A DNA stretch of 12,895 nt from JAJPJX01 sp964568355 (GTDB lineage: Bacteria > Acidobacteriota > Terriglobia > Bryobacterales > Bryobacteraceae), in NCBI GenBank assembly GCA_964568355.1, contig CAZMRK010000023.1, positions 1-12,895 on the forward strand. Reading direction: 5' to 3'. Below are positions 7,126 to 12,895 of the stretch, one piece after another. The translations under genes and the position numbers were made by a program. Positions within the stretch are counted from its first letter, which is position 1. Each line of letters begins with the position of its first letter. A model generated the notes under the pieces. It saw nothing but the letters and a program-made list of their open reading frames with translations. It searched no databases and had not been told where the DNA came from.

Positions 7126-7153
7126 TGACATCCTATCATTATAATGACATAAT
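7125..7153 (+). promoter_or_regulatory. Sigma70-type promoter of the TonB-dependent receptor gene
   Basis: A perfect TTGACA (7125-7130) is separated by exactly 17 bases from CATAAT (7148-7153), giving a start near 7160 and a leader of about 188 nt. The -35 box overlaps the first codons of the divergent GntR gene. A perfect TATAAT at 7140-7145 is only 9 bases from TTGACA and so cannot pair with it. The spacer contains the palindromic operator. Confidence 0.65.
7134..7149. promoter_or_regulatory. Palindromic operator, probable GntR/UTRA site
   Basis: TCATTATAATGA (7136-7147) is a perfect 12-bp palindrome. One further outer position also matches, as in TATCATTATAATGACA. It fills the spacer of the receptor promoter and lies 11 bases upstream of the GntR start. 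It also contains a TATAAT on the minus strand (7143-7138) that could serve as the GntR -10 box, although I see no good -35 for it. Bound regulator would block both directions. GntR/UTRA proteins bind short palindromes as dimers, which fits the size. Confidence 0.6.
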
Positions 7154-7347
7154 TTTATAACAAATGCAAACGGGATCTTCGGTTGGATTGCTTCCGGGGC
7201 GCCGACCGCGTCTGCTGCCAGCGGCAGTCCGGCGCAACAGGATCCGCGACTAGAATCAGCCACGCGAGCCGTCGTCCAGATGCAATGCGCGCGTGACATT
7301 TCCGCCCAGGTACTGGGCGCTTCACTTCAACTGAACAGGAGGTATGC
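7154..7347 (+). other. Long receptor leader with hairpin
   Basis: The interval between the receptor promoter and its start codon has no reading frame with a ribosome site. It holds a perfect 7-bp hairpin, CGCCCAG-GTA-CTGGGCG (7303-7319), ending 18 bases before the AGGAGG ribosome site (7337-7342), and a smaller CTGCC-AGC-GGCAG hairpin (7215-7227). There is no U-tract after either, so they are not terminators. I recognise no known riboswitch. Confidence 0.4.
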
Positions 7348-10300
7348 ATGAAAATCAAAGCGCTCCTTTGCGCCGGGGTGATGACGCTGGCGCCCGCGCT
7401 CTTGCTCGCGCAAAACGTGACGAGCAGCCTGCGCGCCAACCTGATCGACCCAAGCGGCGCGATCGTCACCGGCGCCGCCTGTACGCTGACCAATCAGGGC
7501 ACATCCGCCGCCTTGACCGCCAAATCGGATGCCGGTGGAACCTGCGCGTTTCTCAGCGTTCTGGCCGGGACCTACACGCTACGTGTGGAGGCTGCCGGGT
7601 TTCGACCTCTGGAACTCAAGGATATCGCGGTTACCGCTACCGAAGTCCGCACGTTGGGAAATTTGACGCTGGCCCTCGGCACTATTCAGGAAACCATGTC
7701 GGTGACCGCCGAATCGGCGGCTATCCAGTTGGCCAGCGCGGAGAAATCCGGTCTGGTTACCGGCGCGCAACTGGAAAGACTCGCCCTGAAAGGCCGCGAC
7801 TTCTTTGCCATGCTGCCGCTGGTGCCCGGTATTGTGGATACCGGCGCCCTGAGCCGCGACGCCACGGCGCCCGAGAATCTCCAGGCCACCACCATCAACG
7901 GCAGCCGCGACAGCGCCAAGAACTTCACCGTGGATGGAATCGTCAACATGGACACCGGCTCCAACCAGACGGTCCAGTTCCAGCCGCCCATGGACACCAT
8001 CGCCGAAGTGAAAGTGCTGACTTCGAACTACCAGGCCGAGTATGGCCGCAATAGCGGCGGCGTGATCACCGTCATCACCAAGAACGGCACCCAGAGCTTC
8101 CATGGGGCCGCTTACGACTACTACCGGCACGAGTCGCTCAACGCCAATAGCTGGGGCAACAACCGCAGCGGCACCATGAAGGCTCCCTATCGCTACCGCA
8201 TCAGCGGCTATAACCTGGGCGGCCCCGCTTATATCCCCGGCAAGTTCAACCGCAACAAGGATAAGCTGTTCTTCTTCTGGTCTCAGGAGTTCACCGGGAT
8301 CAAGAAGAACTACGCCACGCAGTTGGCCAATACGCCCACCGAACTGGAGCGCGCCGGCGATTTCTCCCGCAGTCTGGATGCCAGCGGCAACCTCATCGTC
8401 ATCAAAGACCCTCTGACTGGCCAGCCGTTTCCGAACAACATCATTCCCCAGGACCGCATCAACCCTCTGGGCCAGTCGATTCTCAACTACTTTCCCAAAC
8501 CGAACTACACCAGTCCGGATCCTCGCTACTTCTATCTCAACCACCGCGACACCTACAGCGGCCAGTACGATCGCCGCAATGACATGGTGCGCATCGACAG
8601 CAACCTGACACCCACCCTCTCCTTCTTCTATCGCTATTCACACGACAAGGACGAGCAGTTGGTGCCCTGGGGAAGCTGGATCGTCGGCAGCGAAAACTGG
8701 CTGATTTCGCCGGCCAGGTTCGGCCAGCCGGGACATGGCCATGCCGCCCATCTCACCAAAATCTTTTCGCCGACCCTGATCAACGACTTCAGCTTCGGCA
8801 AGGGCTATAACAAGGTCTACGCCGATTTCACCGATCAGAGCGCGGTGTCCCGCTCCCGGCTTGGCGATTTTCCGTCCTGGTTCGGCAACGCCAACTACAT
8901 CCCCAACGTCACCTTCGGCGCCACCTATCCGCCCAGCCCCGTCAATGCCACCCTCTTTGCCGGGCTTCCCTACCTCAACTACACCGATATCTACGTCTTC
9001 AACGACAACCTGAGCAAAACCATCGGCCGGCATAACCTTAAGACCGGCGTCTATGTCGAGCGAACTGGCAAGCTTTCGCCTGTAGTGCTGGCCTATCGCG
9101 GCTCCCTGAGCTTCGCCCGAAACACCCTGAACCCCTACGACTCGAACAATGGCTTTTCCAACGCCCTGCTGGGCAACTACTATTCCTACGCCGAAGGCTC
9201 CAAGCGTCTGAATGGCGATTGGTGGTTCTGGAACGTGGAGTGGTATGTGCAGGACAACTGGCGCGTCACCAGCCGCCTCACCCTGGACTACGGTGTGCGG
9301 TTCTATCACCTCCCCGGTGTTACCGATAACAACGGCGTGATGGCCACCTTTTATCCTTCCGCCTACAGCACTGCCAACGCTCCGGCCATCTACCGGCCCG
9401 CCATCAATCCGGCCAACAATACGCGCATGGCCCAAAATCCGCTGGATGGCAGCTTTGCGCCCGCCACGCTGATCGGCGCCTTCGTACCCAATACCGGCAG
9501 CATCTCCAACGGCATGATGGTCGCCGGCCAGGGCGCTCCCGACAGCTTGGCCAGGACCACGGCCCTGGACGTATCCCCTCGCTTCGGGCTCGCCTGGGAT
9601 GTGCTCGGTACCGGTAAACTGGCCGTTCATGCGGGCTTTGGCACGTTCAAAGACCGCACCAGCATCCTGCCGGCCGTGAATTCTTCCGGCGCTCCTCCGA
9701 TCGCCTATACGCCGACCGCCTACTTCGGCAACGTCAGCACCCTGAGCCAGAGCACCGGCTATCTCTCGCCCAGTTCCATCAGCACGTTCACCGGACGGGC
9801 GAAGACCCCTACCACCATGAACTTCAGCTTCGGCATTCAGACCATGGTGAAAGATACGTCGATCGACGCCTCTTACGTCGGCGGTCTCTCGCGCCACCTG
9901 TGGATCAATCGCCCGATCAACAACATCCCGATCGGCGCCCACTTCAACTCCGCAAATATCGACCCCACCACCAAGGCGCCGCTGCCGGATAACTTCCTGC
10001 GGCCCTACCAGGGATGGAGCAGCATCACCGCCGCGGAGTTCGCCGGCACCTCCAACTACAACGCCTTCCAACTGAAGATCGAGCGGCGCTATCGCGGCGG
10101 TCTGCAATATGGCATCGCCTACACCCTCTCGAAGGCTCTGGGCGTGGAAAGCACGGAATACGACGCCGTAAGCGGCTATTTCTCGCCGCGGCAGTGGAAC
10201 TATGGACCGATCTCCAACAACCGGTCGCAGGCCTTGATCTTCAACTACTCCTACGATCTGCCTTCCCTGGGCCGTAGGAACAACTGGAAGGCCGTCGGCT

Positions 10301-10767
10301 ATGTGACCGATCACTGGACCATCAGCGGCATCACCAGCTTTGTCAGCGGTGCTCCTTATATGCCGACTTTTTCAACAACCGATGGCCGGGATATTACCGG
10401 AGCCTCCGAAGCCGCGCGCATCACTGTGACGGGCAAGCCCAATGCCGGCCCCAACGGACTGAATCCCAACGCCTTCGCCAGCACGCCCATAGGCAGTTTC
10501 GGAAATGCCATGCCCGGCATGTTGCAGGGACCGGGCCAGAACAACTGGGATGTCGCTCTCGGTAAACGCATTCCGATTCGCTCGGAAGAGCGCTATCTCC
10601 AGTTCCGCGCCGAGCTTTTCAACGCCTTCAACCACACCCAGTACAACGGGATTGACGCGAACTTCCTGTTCAATTCGGCCGGCCAGCAGGTCAGCCCGAC
10701 CCTCGGGGTCTATAACAGCGCGCGCACTCCCCGCATCATCGAGCTGTCGCTCCGGTTCGCTTTCTGA
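7348..10767 (+). CDS. TonB-dependent receptor with carboxypeptidase-regulatory-like domain (Oar-like)
   Basis: This 1139-residue outer-membrane receptor starts with a signal peptide (1-21, MKIKALLCAGVMTLAPALLLA). A carboxypeptidase-D regulatory-like beta domain follows (about 24-110: ANLIDPSGAIVTGAACTLTNQG...GTYTLRVEAAGF). A TonB-box-like ETMSVTAES is at 115-123. The plug (about 130-250) has LKGRDFFAMLPLVPG, NFTVDGIVNMD and DTIAEVKVLTSNYQAEYGRNSGGVITVITKNGT. The long beta-barrel ends in the outer-membrane beta-signal LSLRFAF. The start at 7348 has AGGAGG five bases before it. Such receptors in Acidobacteriota are numerous and mostly of unknown ligand; no SusD partner is adjacent. Divergence from a sugar operon, with a shared operator, suggests an oligosaccharide ligand. 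After the stop come about 30 bases and then an independent small-RNA gene. Confidence 0.92.
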   Translation: MKIKALLCAGVMTLAPALLLAQNVTSSLRANLIDPSGAIVTGAACTLTNQGTSAALTAKSDAGGTCAFLSVLAGTYTLRVEAAGFRPLELKDIAVTATEVRTLGNLTLALGTIQETMSVTAESAAIQLASAEKSGLVTGAQLERLALKGRDFFAMLPLVPGIVDTGALSRDATAPENLQATTINGSRDSAKNFTVDGIVNMDTGSNQTVQFQPPMDTIAEVKVLTSNYQAEYGRNSGGVITVITKNGTQSFHGAAYDYYRHESLNANSWGNNRSGTMKAPYRYRISGYNLGGPAYIPGKFNRNKDKLFFFWSQEFTGIKKNYATQLANTPTELERAGDFSRSLDASGNLIVIKDPLTGQPFPNNIIPQDRINPLGQSILNYFPKPNYTSPDPRYFYLNHRDTYSGQYDRRNDMVRIDSNLTPTLSFFYRYSHDKDEQLVPWGSWIVGSENWLISPARFGQPGHGHAAHLTKIFSPTLINDFSFGKGYNKVYADFTDQSAVSRSRLGDFPSWFGNANYIPNVTFGATYPPSPVNATLFAGLPYLNYTDIYVFNDNLSKTIGRHNLKTGVYVERTGKLSPVVLAYRGSLSFARNTLNPYDSNNGFSNALLGNYYSYAEGSKRLNGDWWFWNVEWYVQDNWRVTSRLTLDYGVRFYHLPGVTDNNGVMATFYPSAYSTANAPAIYRPAINPANNTRMAQNPLDGSFAPATLIGAFVPNTGSISNGMMVAGQGAPDSLARTTALDVSPRFGLAWDVLGTGKLAVHAGFGTFKDRTSILPAVNSSGAPPIAYTPTAYFGNVSTLSQSTGYLSPSSISTFTGRAKTPTTMNFSFGIQTMVKDTSIDASYVGGLSRHLWINRPINNIPIGAHFNSANIDPTTKAPLPDNFLRPYQGWSSITAAEFAGTSNYNAFQLKIERRYRGGLQYGIAYTLSKALGVESTEYDAVSGYFSPRQWNYGPISNNRSQALIFNYSYDLPSLGRRNNWKAVGYVTDHWTISGITSFVSGAPYMPTFSTTDGRDITGASEAARITVTGKPNAGPNGLNPNAFASTPIGSFGNAMPGMLQGPGQNNWDVALGKRIPIRSEERYLQFRAELFNAFNHTQYNGIDANFLFNSAGQQVSPTLGVYNSARTPRIIELSLRFAF

Positions 10768-10799
10768 CGAGGAGTCCAAAATTACTATAAAAATACTAT

Positions 10800-10829
10800 T
10801 GGACAAACTACTCCGAAATGTGCTAGTCT
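10800..10829 (+). promoter_or_regulatory. Sigma70-type promoter of small-RNA gene copy 2
   Basis: TGGACA (10800-10805) and TAGTCT (10824-10829) are 18 bases apart. An A/T-rich stretch (10778-10799) precedes them. The same hexamer arrangement precedes copy 1, and the sequences become nearly identical immediately after the -10 box. The promoter lies 32 bases downstream of the receptor stop codon, so the RNA can be made independently of the receptor gene. Confidence 0.65.
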
Positions 10830-10835
10830 GAAATC

Positions 10836-10930
10836 AATACAGACAGCATCCCTAGCGACGAGACCCCTCCCGTTGCTAGCCCCTCTGAGTGCATGGCCCC
10901 GGGAACCCAGCCCGGGGCCTTAAATTTTTA
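10836..10930 (+). ncRNA. Structured small RNA, copy 2 (C-rich loop family)
   Basis: This is the paralogue of the RNA at 345-432. The 5' leader (from AAUACAGACAGCAUCCC) and the loop GAGACCCCUCCC (10860-10871) are identical, as is the CCCCUCUGAG linker (10880-10889). The stem is TAGCGAC (10853-10859) with GTTGCTA (10872-10878), seven pairs including one G-U. Relative to copy 1, one G-C pair is A-U, one U-A pair is C-G, and one G-C is G-U. Structure is kept while sequence changes, the mark of a functional RNA. A GC terminator follows. Its position after the receptor gene also allows a 3'-UTR-derived RNA, but the conserved promoter argues for its own transcription. Confidence 0.75.
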
Positions 10931-10932
10931 CC
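10895..10932 (+). terminator. Intrinsic terminator of small-RNA copy 2
   Basis: The stem GGCCCCGGG (10895-10903) with CCCGGGGCC (10911-10919), nine pairs, closes the loop AACCCAG. It is followed by TTAAATTTTTA, a good U-rich tail. It would also end transcripts reading through from the receptor gene. The equivalent hairpin in copy 1 has the same loop but a poorer U-tract. Confidence 0.8.
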
Positions 10933-10972
10933 CCTCAGGATTTTCTCACCCGCAAGCTTGCCAGCAAAAAGC

Positions 10973-11017
10973 CGTAGCGTGCGCTTCAGCGCGCAGCGTC
11001 GACGCTCTCGTCGACGT
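10973..11017. repeat. Double-hairpin palindromic repeat, copy 2
   Basis: The hairpins are GTGCGCT-TC-AGCGCGC (10979-10994, one G-T pair) and CGTCGACG-CTCT-CGTCGACG (10997-11016). Both are flanked by the same CGTAGC start and GTCGACGT end as the element at 1228-1271. Stem bases differ between copies but pairing is kept. It lies in an intergenic stretch between the small RNA and the end of the sigma-factor gene. The remaining bases 11018-11050 show nothing recognisable. Confidence 0.7.
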
Positions 11018-11050
11018 TCGGATGGTTTCAAAAACACCCTGGCACTGCTC

Positions 11051-11096
11051 GATCGCGCCCCCTGAGCGTCGGCCGGGGCGGCTGGACAGCGCGATC
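11051..11096 (-). terminator. Possible hairpin terminator after the sigma-factor gene
   Basis: GATCGCGC (11051-11058) and GCGCGATC (11089-11096) form a perfect 8-bp inverted repeat. Inner C-run and G-run segments could extend the hairpin. It overlaps the sigma-factor stop codon. The only T-run on the minus strand (TTTTT, within 11029-11035) is about 16 bases past the stem, so the terminator call is weak. Confidence 0.35.
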
Positions 11097-12036
11097 AATC
11101 CCGGTGTGACGCGTGCGGCGCCGGCGCTGCCGCTAAATGCCGCAGCTTGTCTGGATTGCGCACCGCGTAGAGTGCCCGAATGACGCCGCCTTCAATCTCG
11201 AACGCCGTAGTCTGCACAGGCCCCTCCGGTCCGTCCACAATGATACCGGGCAGGCCGTTGATCATCGCAAAGCGCAGCGTGAAGTCCTCACGCCACCCTT
11301 TGCGCGTGGCGCCGGCCAGGAACCGCCCCACGCGATCGGCGCCGTCGAGCACGTTCAGCGCCGCCGCAGCCTTGCCGCCGCCGTCCGTCTCGAGATGCGC
11401 ATCGCTCGCGAGCAACTGCGTCAGCGCATGGAGATCGCCGGAACGCGCCGCCGCTACGAATGCGGAGATGAGCTGGGCATGCTTCTCATCGATCTTGCCC
11501 GGACGCGCCGGAGGCGACGCGGTGCCGCGTGGTCGTGCCGCGCGAACGTGCGAGCGGGCGCGGGCGGCAAGCTGCCGGCACGCCGCCTCGCTCCGCTGCA
11601 AGGTAGCCGCCACCTCGCTAAACGAAAAATCGAACACGTCGTGCAGTAGAAAAGCTGCCCGCTCGAGCGGCGAGAGCCGGTCCAGCGTCAGAAGCAGCGC
11701 GATGGACAAATCCTCAGCCAGTTCCGTGCGGCTGTCGGATGCGAGCTCTGCCGTGTCGACCACCGGCTCCGGCAGCCAGGGGCCGACATATTCCTCGCGC
11801 CACGCCCGCGCCGACGTCAACATGTCGAGACAGATCCGCGTAGTCGTCGTCATCAGAAACGCTCTCGGGTCCGATACTTTTTCGCGGTCGGCCGCATGCC
11901 AGCGCAGGTACGTCTCCTGCACCGCGTCCTCGGCGTCGGCGATCGAGCCAAGCATGCGGTAGGCAAGACCGAGCAGGCGCCGGCGGTGCGGCTCGAAGCT
12001 CGCGGCCGGATTCGACATCGCGCTCGCGGAGTTCAC
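11095..12036 (-). CDS. ECF41-family RNA polymerase sigma factor with SnoaL-like C-terminal domain
   Basis: This 313-residue protein has sigma region 2 (about 15-80: LLGLAYRMLGSIADAEDAVQETYLRW, then PRAFLMTTTTRICLDML) and the ECF41 linker motif WLPEP (87-91). Sigma region 4 follows (about 113-165: LDRLSPLERAAFLLHDVFDFSFSEVAATLQRSEAACRQLAARAR). A SnoaL/NTF2-like domain (about 186-290) contains DGGGK (218-222), and NPDKL stands near the end (294-298). In ECF41 proteins the C-terminal extension replaces a separate anti-sigma factor and modulates activity. GTG 12036 overlaps the upstream gene's TGA as GTGA, indicating coupling. ATG 12018, six codons later, is the alternative start. Neither has a ribosome site. 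The partner gene upstream is the decarboxylase-like gene typical of this family. Confidence 0.9.
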   Translation of the reverse strand: MNSASAMSNPAASFEPHRRRLLGLAYRMLGSIADAEDAVQETYLRWHAADREKVSDPRAFLMTTTTRICLDMLTSARAWREEYVGPWLPEPVVDTAELASDSRTELAEDLSIALLLTLDRLSPLERAAFLLHDVFDFSFSEVAATLQRSEAACRQLAARARSHVRAARPRGTASPPARPGKIDEKHAQLISAFVAAARSGDLHALTQLLASDAHLETDGGGKAAAALNVLDGADRVGRFLAGATRKGWREDFTLRFAMINGLPGIIVDGPEGPVQTTAFEIEGGVIRALYAVRNPDKLRHLAAAPAPHASHRD

Positions 12037-12611
12037 GGCGTGCGCAGCGCCATATCCACCGGCGCCGAAACCCGGCCATGATCGAACATCACAGGTGTGC
12101 CGCCAACCACGACGCGCATGCACGCCTTGCCGTGGCCGAGAGCGTACTTGACAGTGGGATAAATTCGCGCCGCTGTGATGGCGAAAGCCAGGCTGACAAC
12201 GGCGCGCCGTCCCCAGCGCTTTACGATCTCCTCCCGATATTCATCGGCGGCAGCATCGTGCGCCAATGTGGCGCGCGTGAAATTCCATACCAGTGCGACC
12301 TCCGGCGGCATCGCGTCGGGCTTGTCGGTGAGTACCGCCCGTAGTACCGCGGGACGAACGCCCGCGCGCTCCGCCATCGCGACGGCAAGCTGCGTGCAAG
12401 GACCGCAGTCCTCACTGCGCACGGCGGTAATGCCGGCGGCGAACCATGCCTCGTTCGGCACATCACGCCGGAACTGCCCCAGGGCAGTAACGCGGGAAAA
12501 TAGCCATGCCGCGCGCGGACTTACGTCGATTATGTCGCGCATATAACTGGCGTCGTAGTTCCAGTCCCGTTCAAACTTGCCGATGAATCTTTTCAGTGCC
12601 CATTGGATCAT
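12033..12611 (-). CDS. Carboxymuconolactone decarboxylase / AhpD-like protein
   Basis: This 192-residue helical protein has the redox motif SEDCGPC (E67, C69, C72), followed by TQLAVAMAERAGV, as in AhpD-like members of the carboxymuconolactone decarboxylase family. The histidine that follows the CxxC in AhpD is not at the usual spacing. A third cysteine, C164, lies near the C-terminus. The likely role is a thiol-dependent peroxidase or redox function, but the substrate is unknown. ATG 12611 was chosen because AGGAGGAG lies directly upstream and the alternative ATG 24 codons earlier would lie upstream of the promoter's start point. It is the first gene of an operon with the ECF41 sigma factor; such genes are the classical partners and targets of ECF41. 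Confidence 0.85.
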   Translation of the reverse strand: MIQWALKRFIGKFERDWNYDASYMRDIIDVSPRAAWLFSRVTALGQFRRDVPNEAWFAAGITAVRSEDCGPCTQLAVAMAERAGVRPAVLRAVLTDKPDAMPPEVALVWNFTRATLAHDAAADEYREEIVKRWGRRAVVSLAFAITAARIYPTVKYALGHGKACMRVVVGGTPVMFDHGRVSAPVDMALRTP

Positions 12612-12636
12612 GTGCTCCTCCTGTCTCCAAATGTGA

Positions 12637-12663
12637 GACGGGACAGGGATTCGGAATGTGACA
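12637..12663 (-). promoter_or_regulatory. ECF41-type promoter of the decarboxylase-sigma operon
   Basis: On the minus strand TGTCACA (12663-12657) is followed after 16 bases by CGTC (12640-12637). This matches the -35 TGTCACA and -10 CGTC elements described for ECF41 sigma factors. A start near 12631 would leave a leader of about 20 nt holding the AGGAGGAG site. It places the operon, including the sigma factor itself, under autoregulation. Confidence 0.75.
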
Positions 12664-12666
12664 TGA

Positions 12667-12895
12667 CTACAAATCGACGGCAATCACTTCGTGGTCCAGG
12701 ACGGAAGGCACCTGCAGGTCGAGCCAGCCGTCGCGAACGCTGATCGCTGGCTTCGCGCCGCTCACCAGCAGGTGTACCTGGCTTACTCGTGCGTCGCGCG
12801 GTAGCCGGATGCGGACCGCCTGCGCCCCCACGGGCACCAGTTCCCGGATCGGCCCCTTCATCATCATGGGGTTGGTGAGGTTGACCAGGTGGGCG
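12667..12895 (-). CDS. C-terminal end of a secreted glycosidase-like protein (runs off the right edge)
   Basis: The last 75 residues of a protein enter from the right edge and end at TAG (12669-12667). The motif HLVNLTNPMMMKGPIREL, followed by a beta-rich VRIRLPRDARVSQVHLLVSG and ending VPSVLDHEVIAVDL, resembles the C-terminal beta domain of large bacterial proteins with a beta-galactosidase-trimerisation-type fold. Assignment to that family is from memory. The family, substrate and start are outside the window. The frame is open to the edge with no start needed. Its stop lies four bases before the ECF41-type -35 box, so the next operon begins immediately after it. Confidence 0.6.
   Translation of the reverse strand, partial: AHLVNLTNPMMMKGPIRELVPVGAQAVRIRLPRDARVSQVHLLVSGAKPAISVRDGWLDLQVPSVLDHEVIAVDL

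Noticed and set aside
7125..7145. TTGACA with the perfect TATAAT at 7140-7145 as a promoter
   Set aside because: The spacer would be only 9 bases. CATAAT at 7148-7153 gives the correct 17-base spacing.
8638..10314. Long minus-strand frame of 558 residues opposite the receptor gene
   Set aside because: It is a shadow of the receptor codons; the plus-strand product has signal peptide, plug and beta-signal in order.
10836..10930. Reading the RNA element as a known riboswitch
   Set aside because: No coding start follows within a short distance in either copy, each copy ends in its own terminator with no gene downstream on the same strand, and the conserved segments match no riboswitch consensus I know.
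1..12895. CRISPR arrays, tRNA or rRNA genes, insertion-sequence transposases or phage genes
   Set aside because: I saw no regularly spaced repeats, cloverleaf signatures or transposase/integrase motifs on either strand.

Overview
This window looks like chromosomal DNA of an Acidobacteriota member of the Solibacter/Bryobacter type. The pointers are the GC-rich coding sequence, the very large TonB-dependent receptor with an N-terminal carboxypeptidase-regulatory-like domain (the Oar-like type abundant in that phylum), the secreted trimerisation-type glycosidases and the ECF41 sigma factor. Taxonomy is inferred from gene style only; no rRNA or tRNA gene is present.

Layout. 1-217 (-): start of a putative secreted protein running off the left edge. 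310-432 (+): a small-RNA gene with its own sigma70-type promoter and intrinsic terminator (copy 1). 452-1161 (-): two envelope/stress proteins, YidB-like and GlsB/YeaQ-like. 1228-1271: a double-hairpin palindromic repeat that supplies the last codons of the next gene. 1242-7125 (-): a tightly packed operon reading GntR/UTRA regulator, secreted GH42-like glycosidase, ROK sugar kinase, SIS sugar-phosphate protein, MFS sugar transporter. 7125-7347: divergent control region. 7348-10767 (+): 1139-aa TonB-dependent receptor. 10800-10930 (+): second copy of the small-RNA gene. 10973-11017: second copy of the palindromic repeat. 11095-12611 (-): carboxymuconolactone-decarboxylase-like gene followed by an ECF41 sigma factor, preceded by an ECF41-type promoter. 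12667-12895 (-): C-terminal end of a second large secreted glycosidase-like protein.

How the parts may work together. The central block reads as a self-contained carbohydrate-use locus. The receptor would take an oligosaccharide across the outer membrane, the secreted glycosidase would trim it, the MFS protein would carry the sugar across the inner membrane, and the ROK kinase and SIS protein would phosphorylate and convert it. The GntR/UTRA protein should sense a sugar phosphate. A perfect 12-bp palindrome lies in the -35/-10 spacer of the receptor promoter and next to the regulator's own start, so one site could control both arms. The regulator type and the ROK + SIS pair make an amino sugar plausible, but the substrate cannot be read from the sequence.

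The most unusual signal is the pair of about 90-nt RNA genes 10.5 kb apart. Promoter position, hairpin, single-stranded C-rich segments and terminator are all preserved. The differences between copies lie almost entirely in the stems and keep base pairing. The invariant loop carries an anti-Shine-Dalgarno-like CCCCUCCC, which suggests a family of trans-acting small RNAs that may be undescribed in this phylum.
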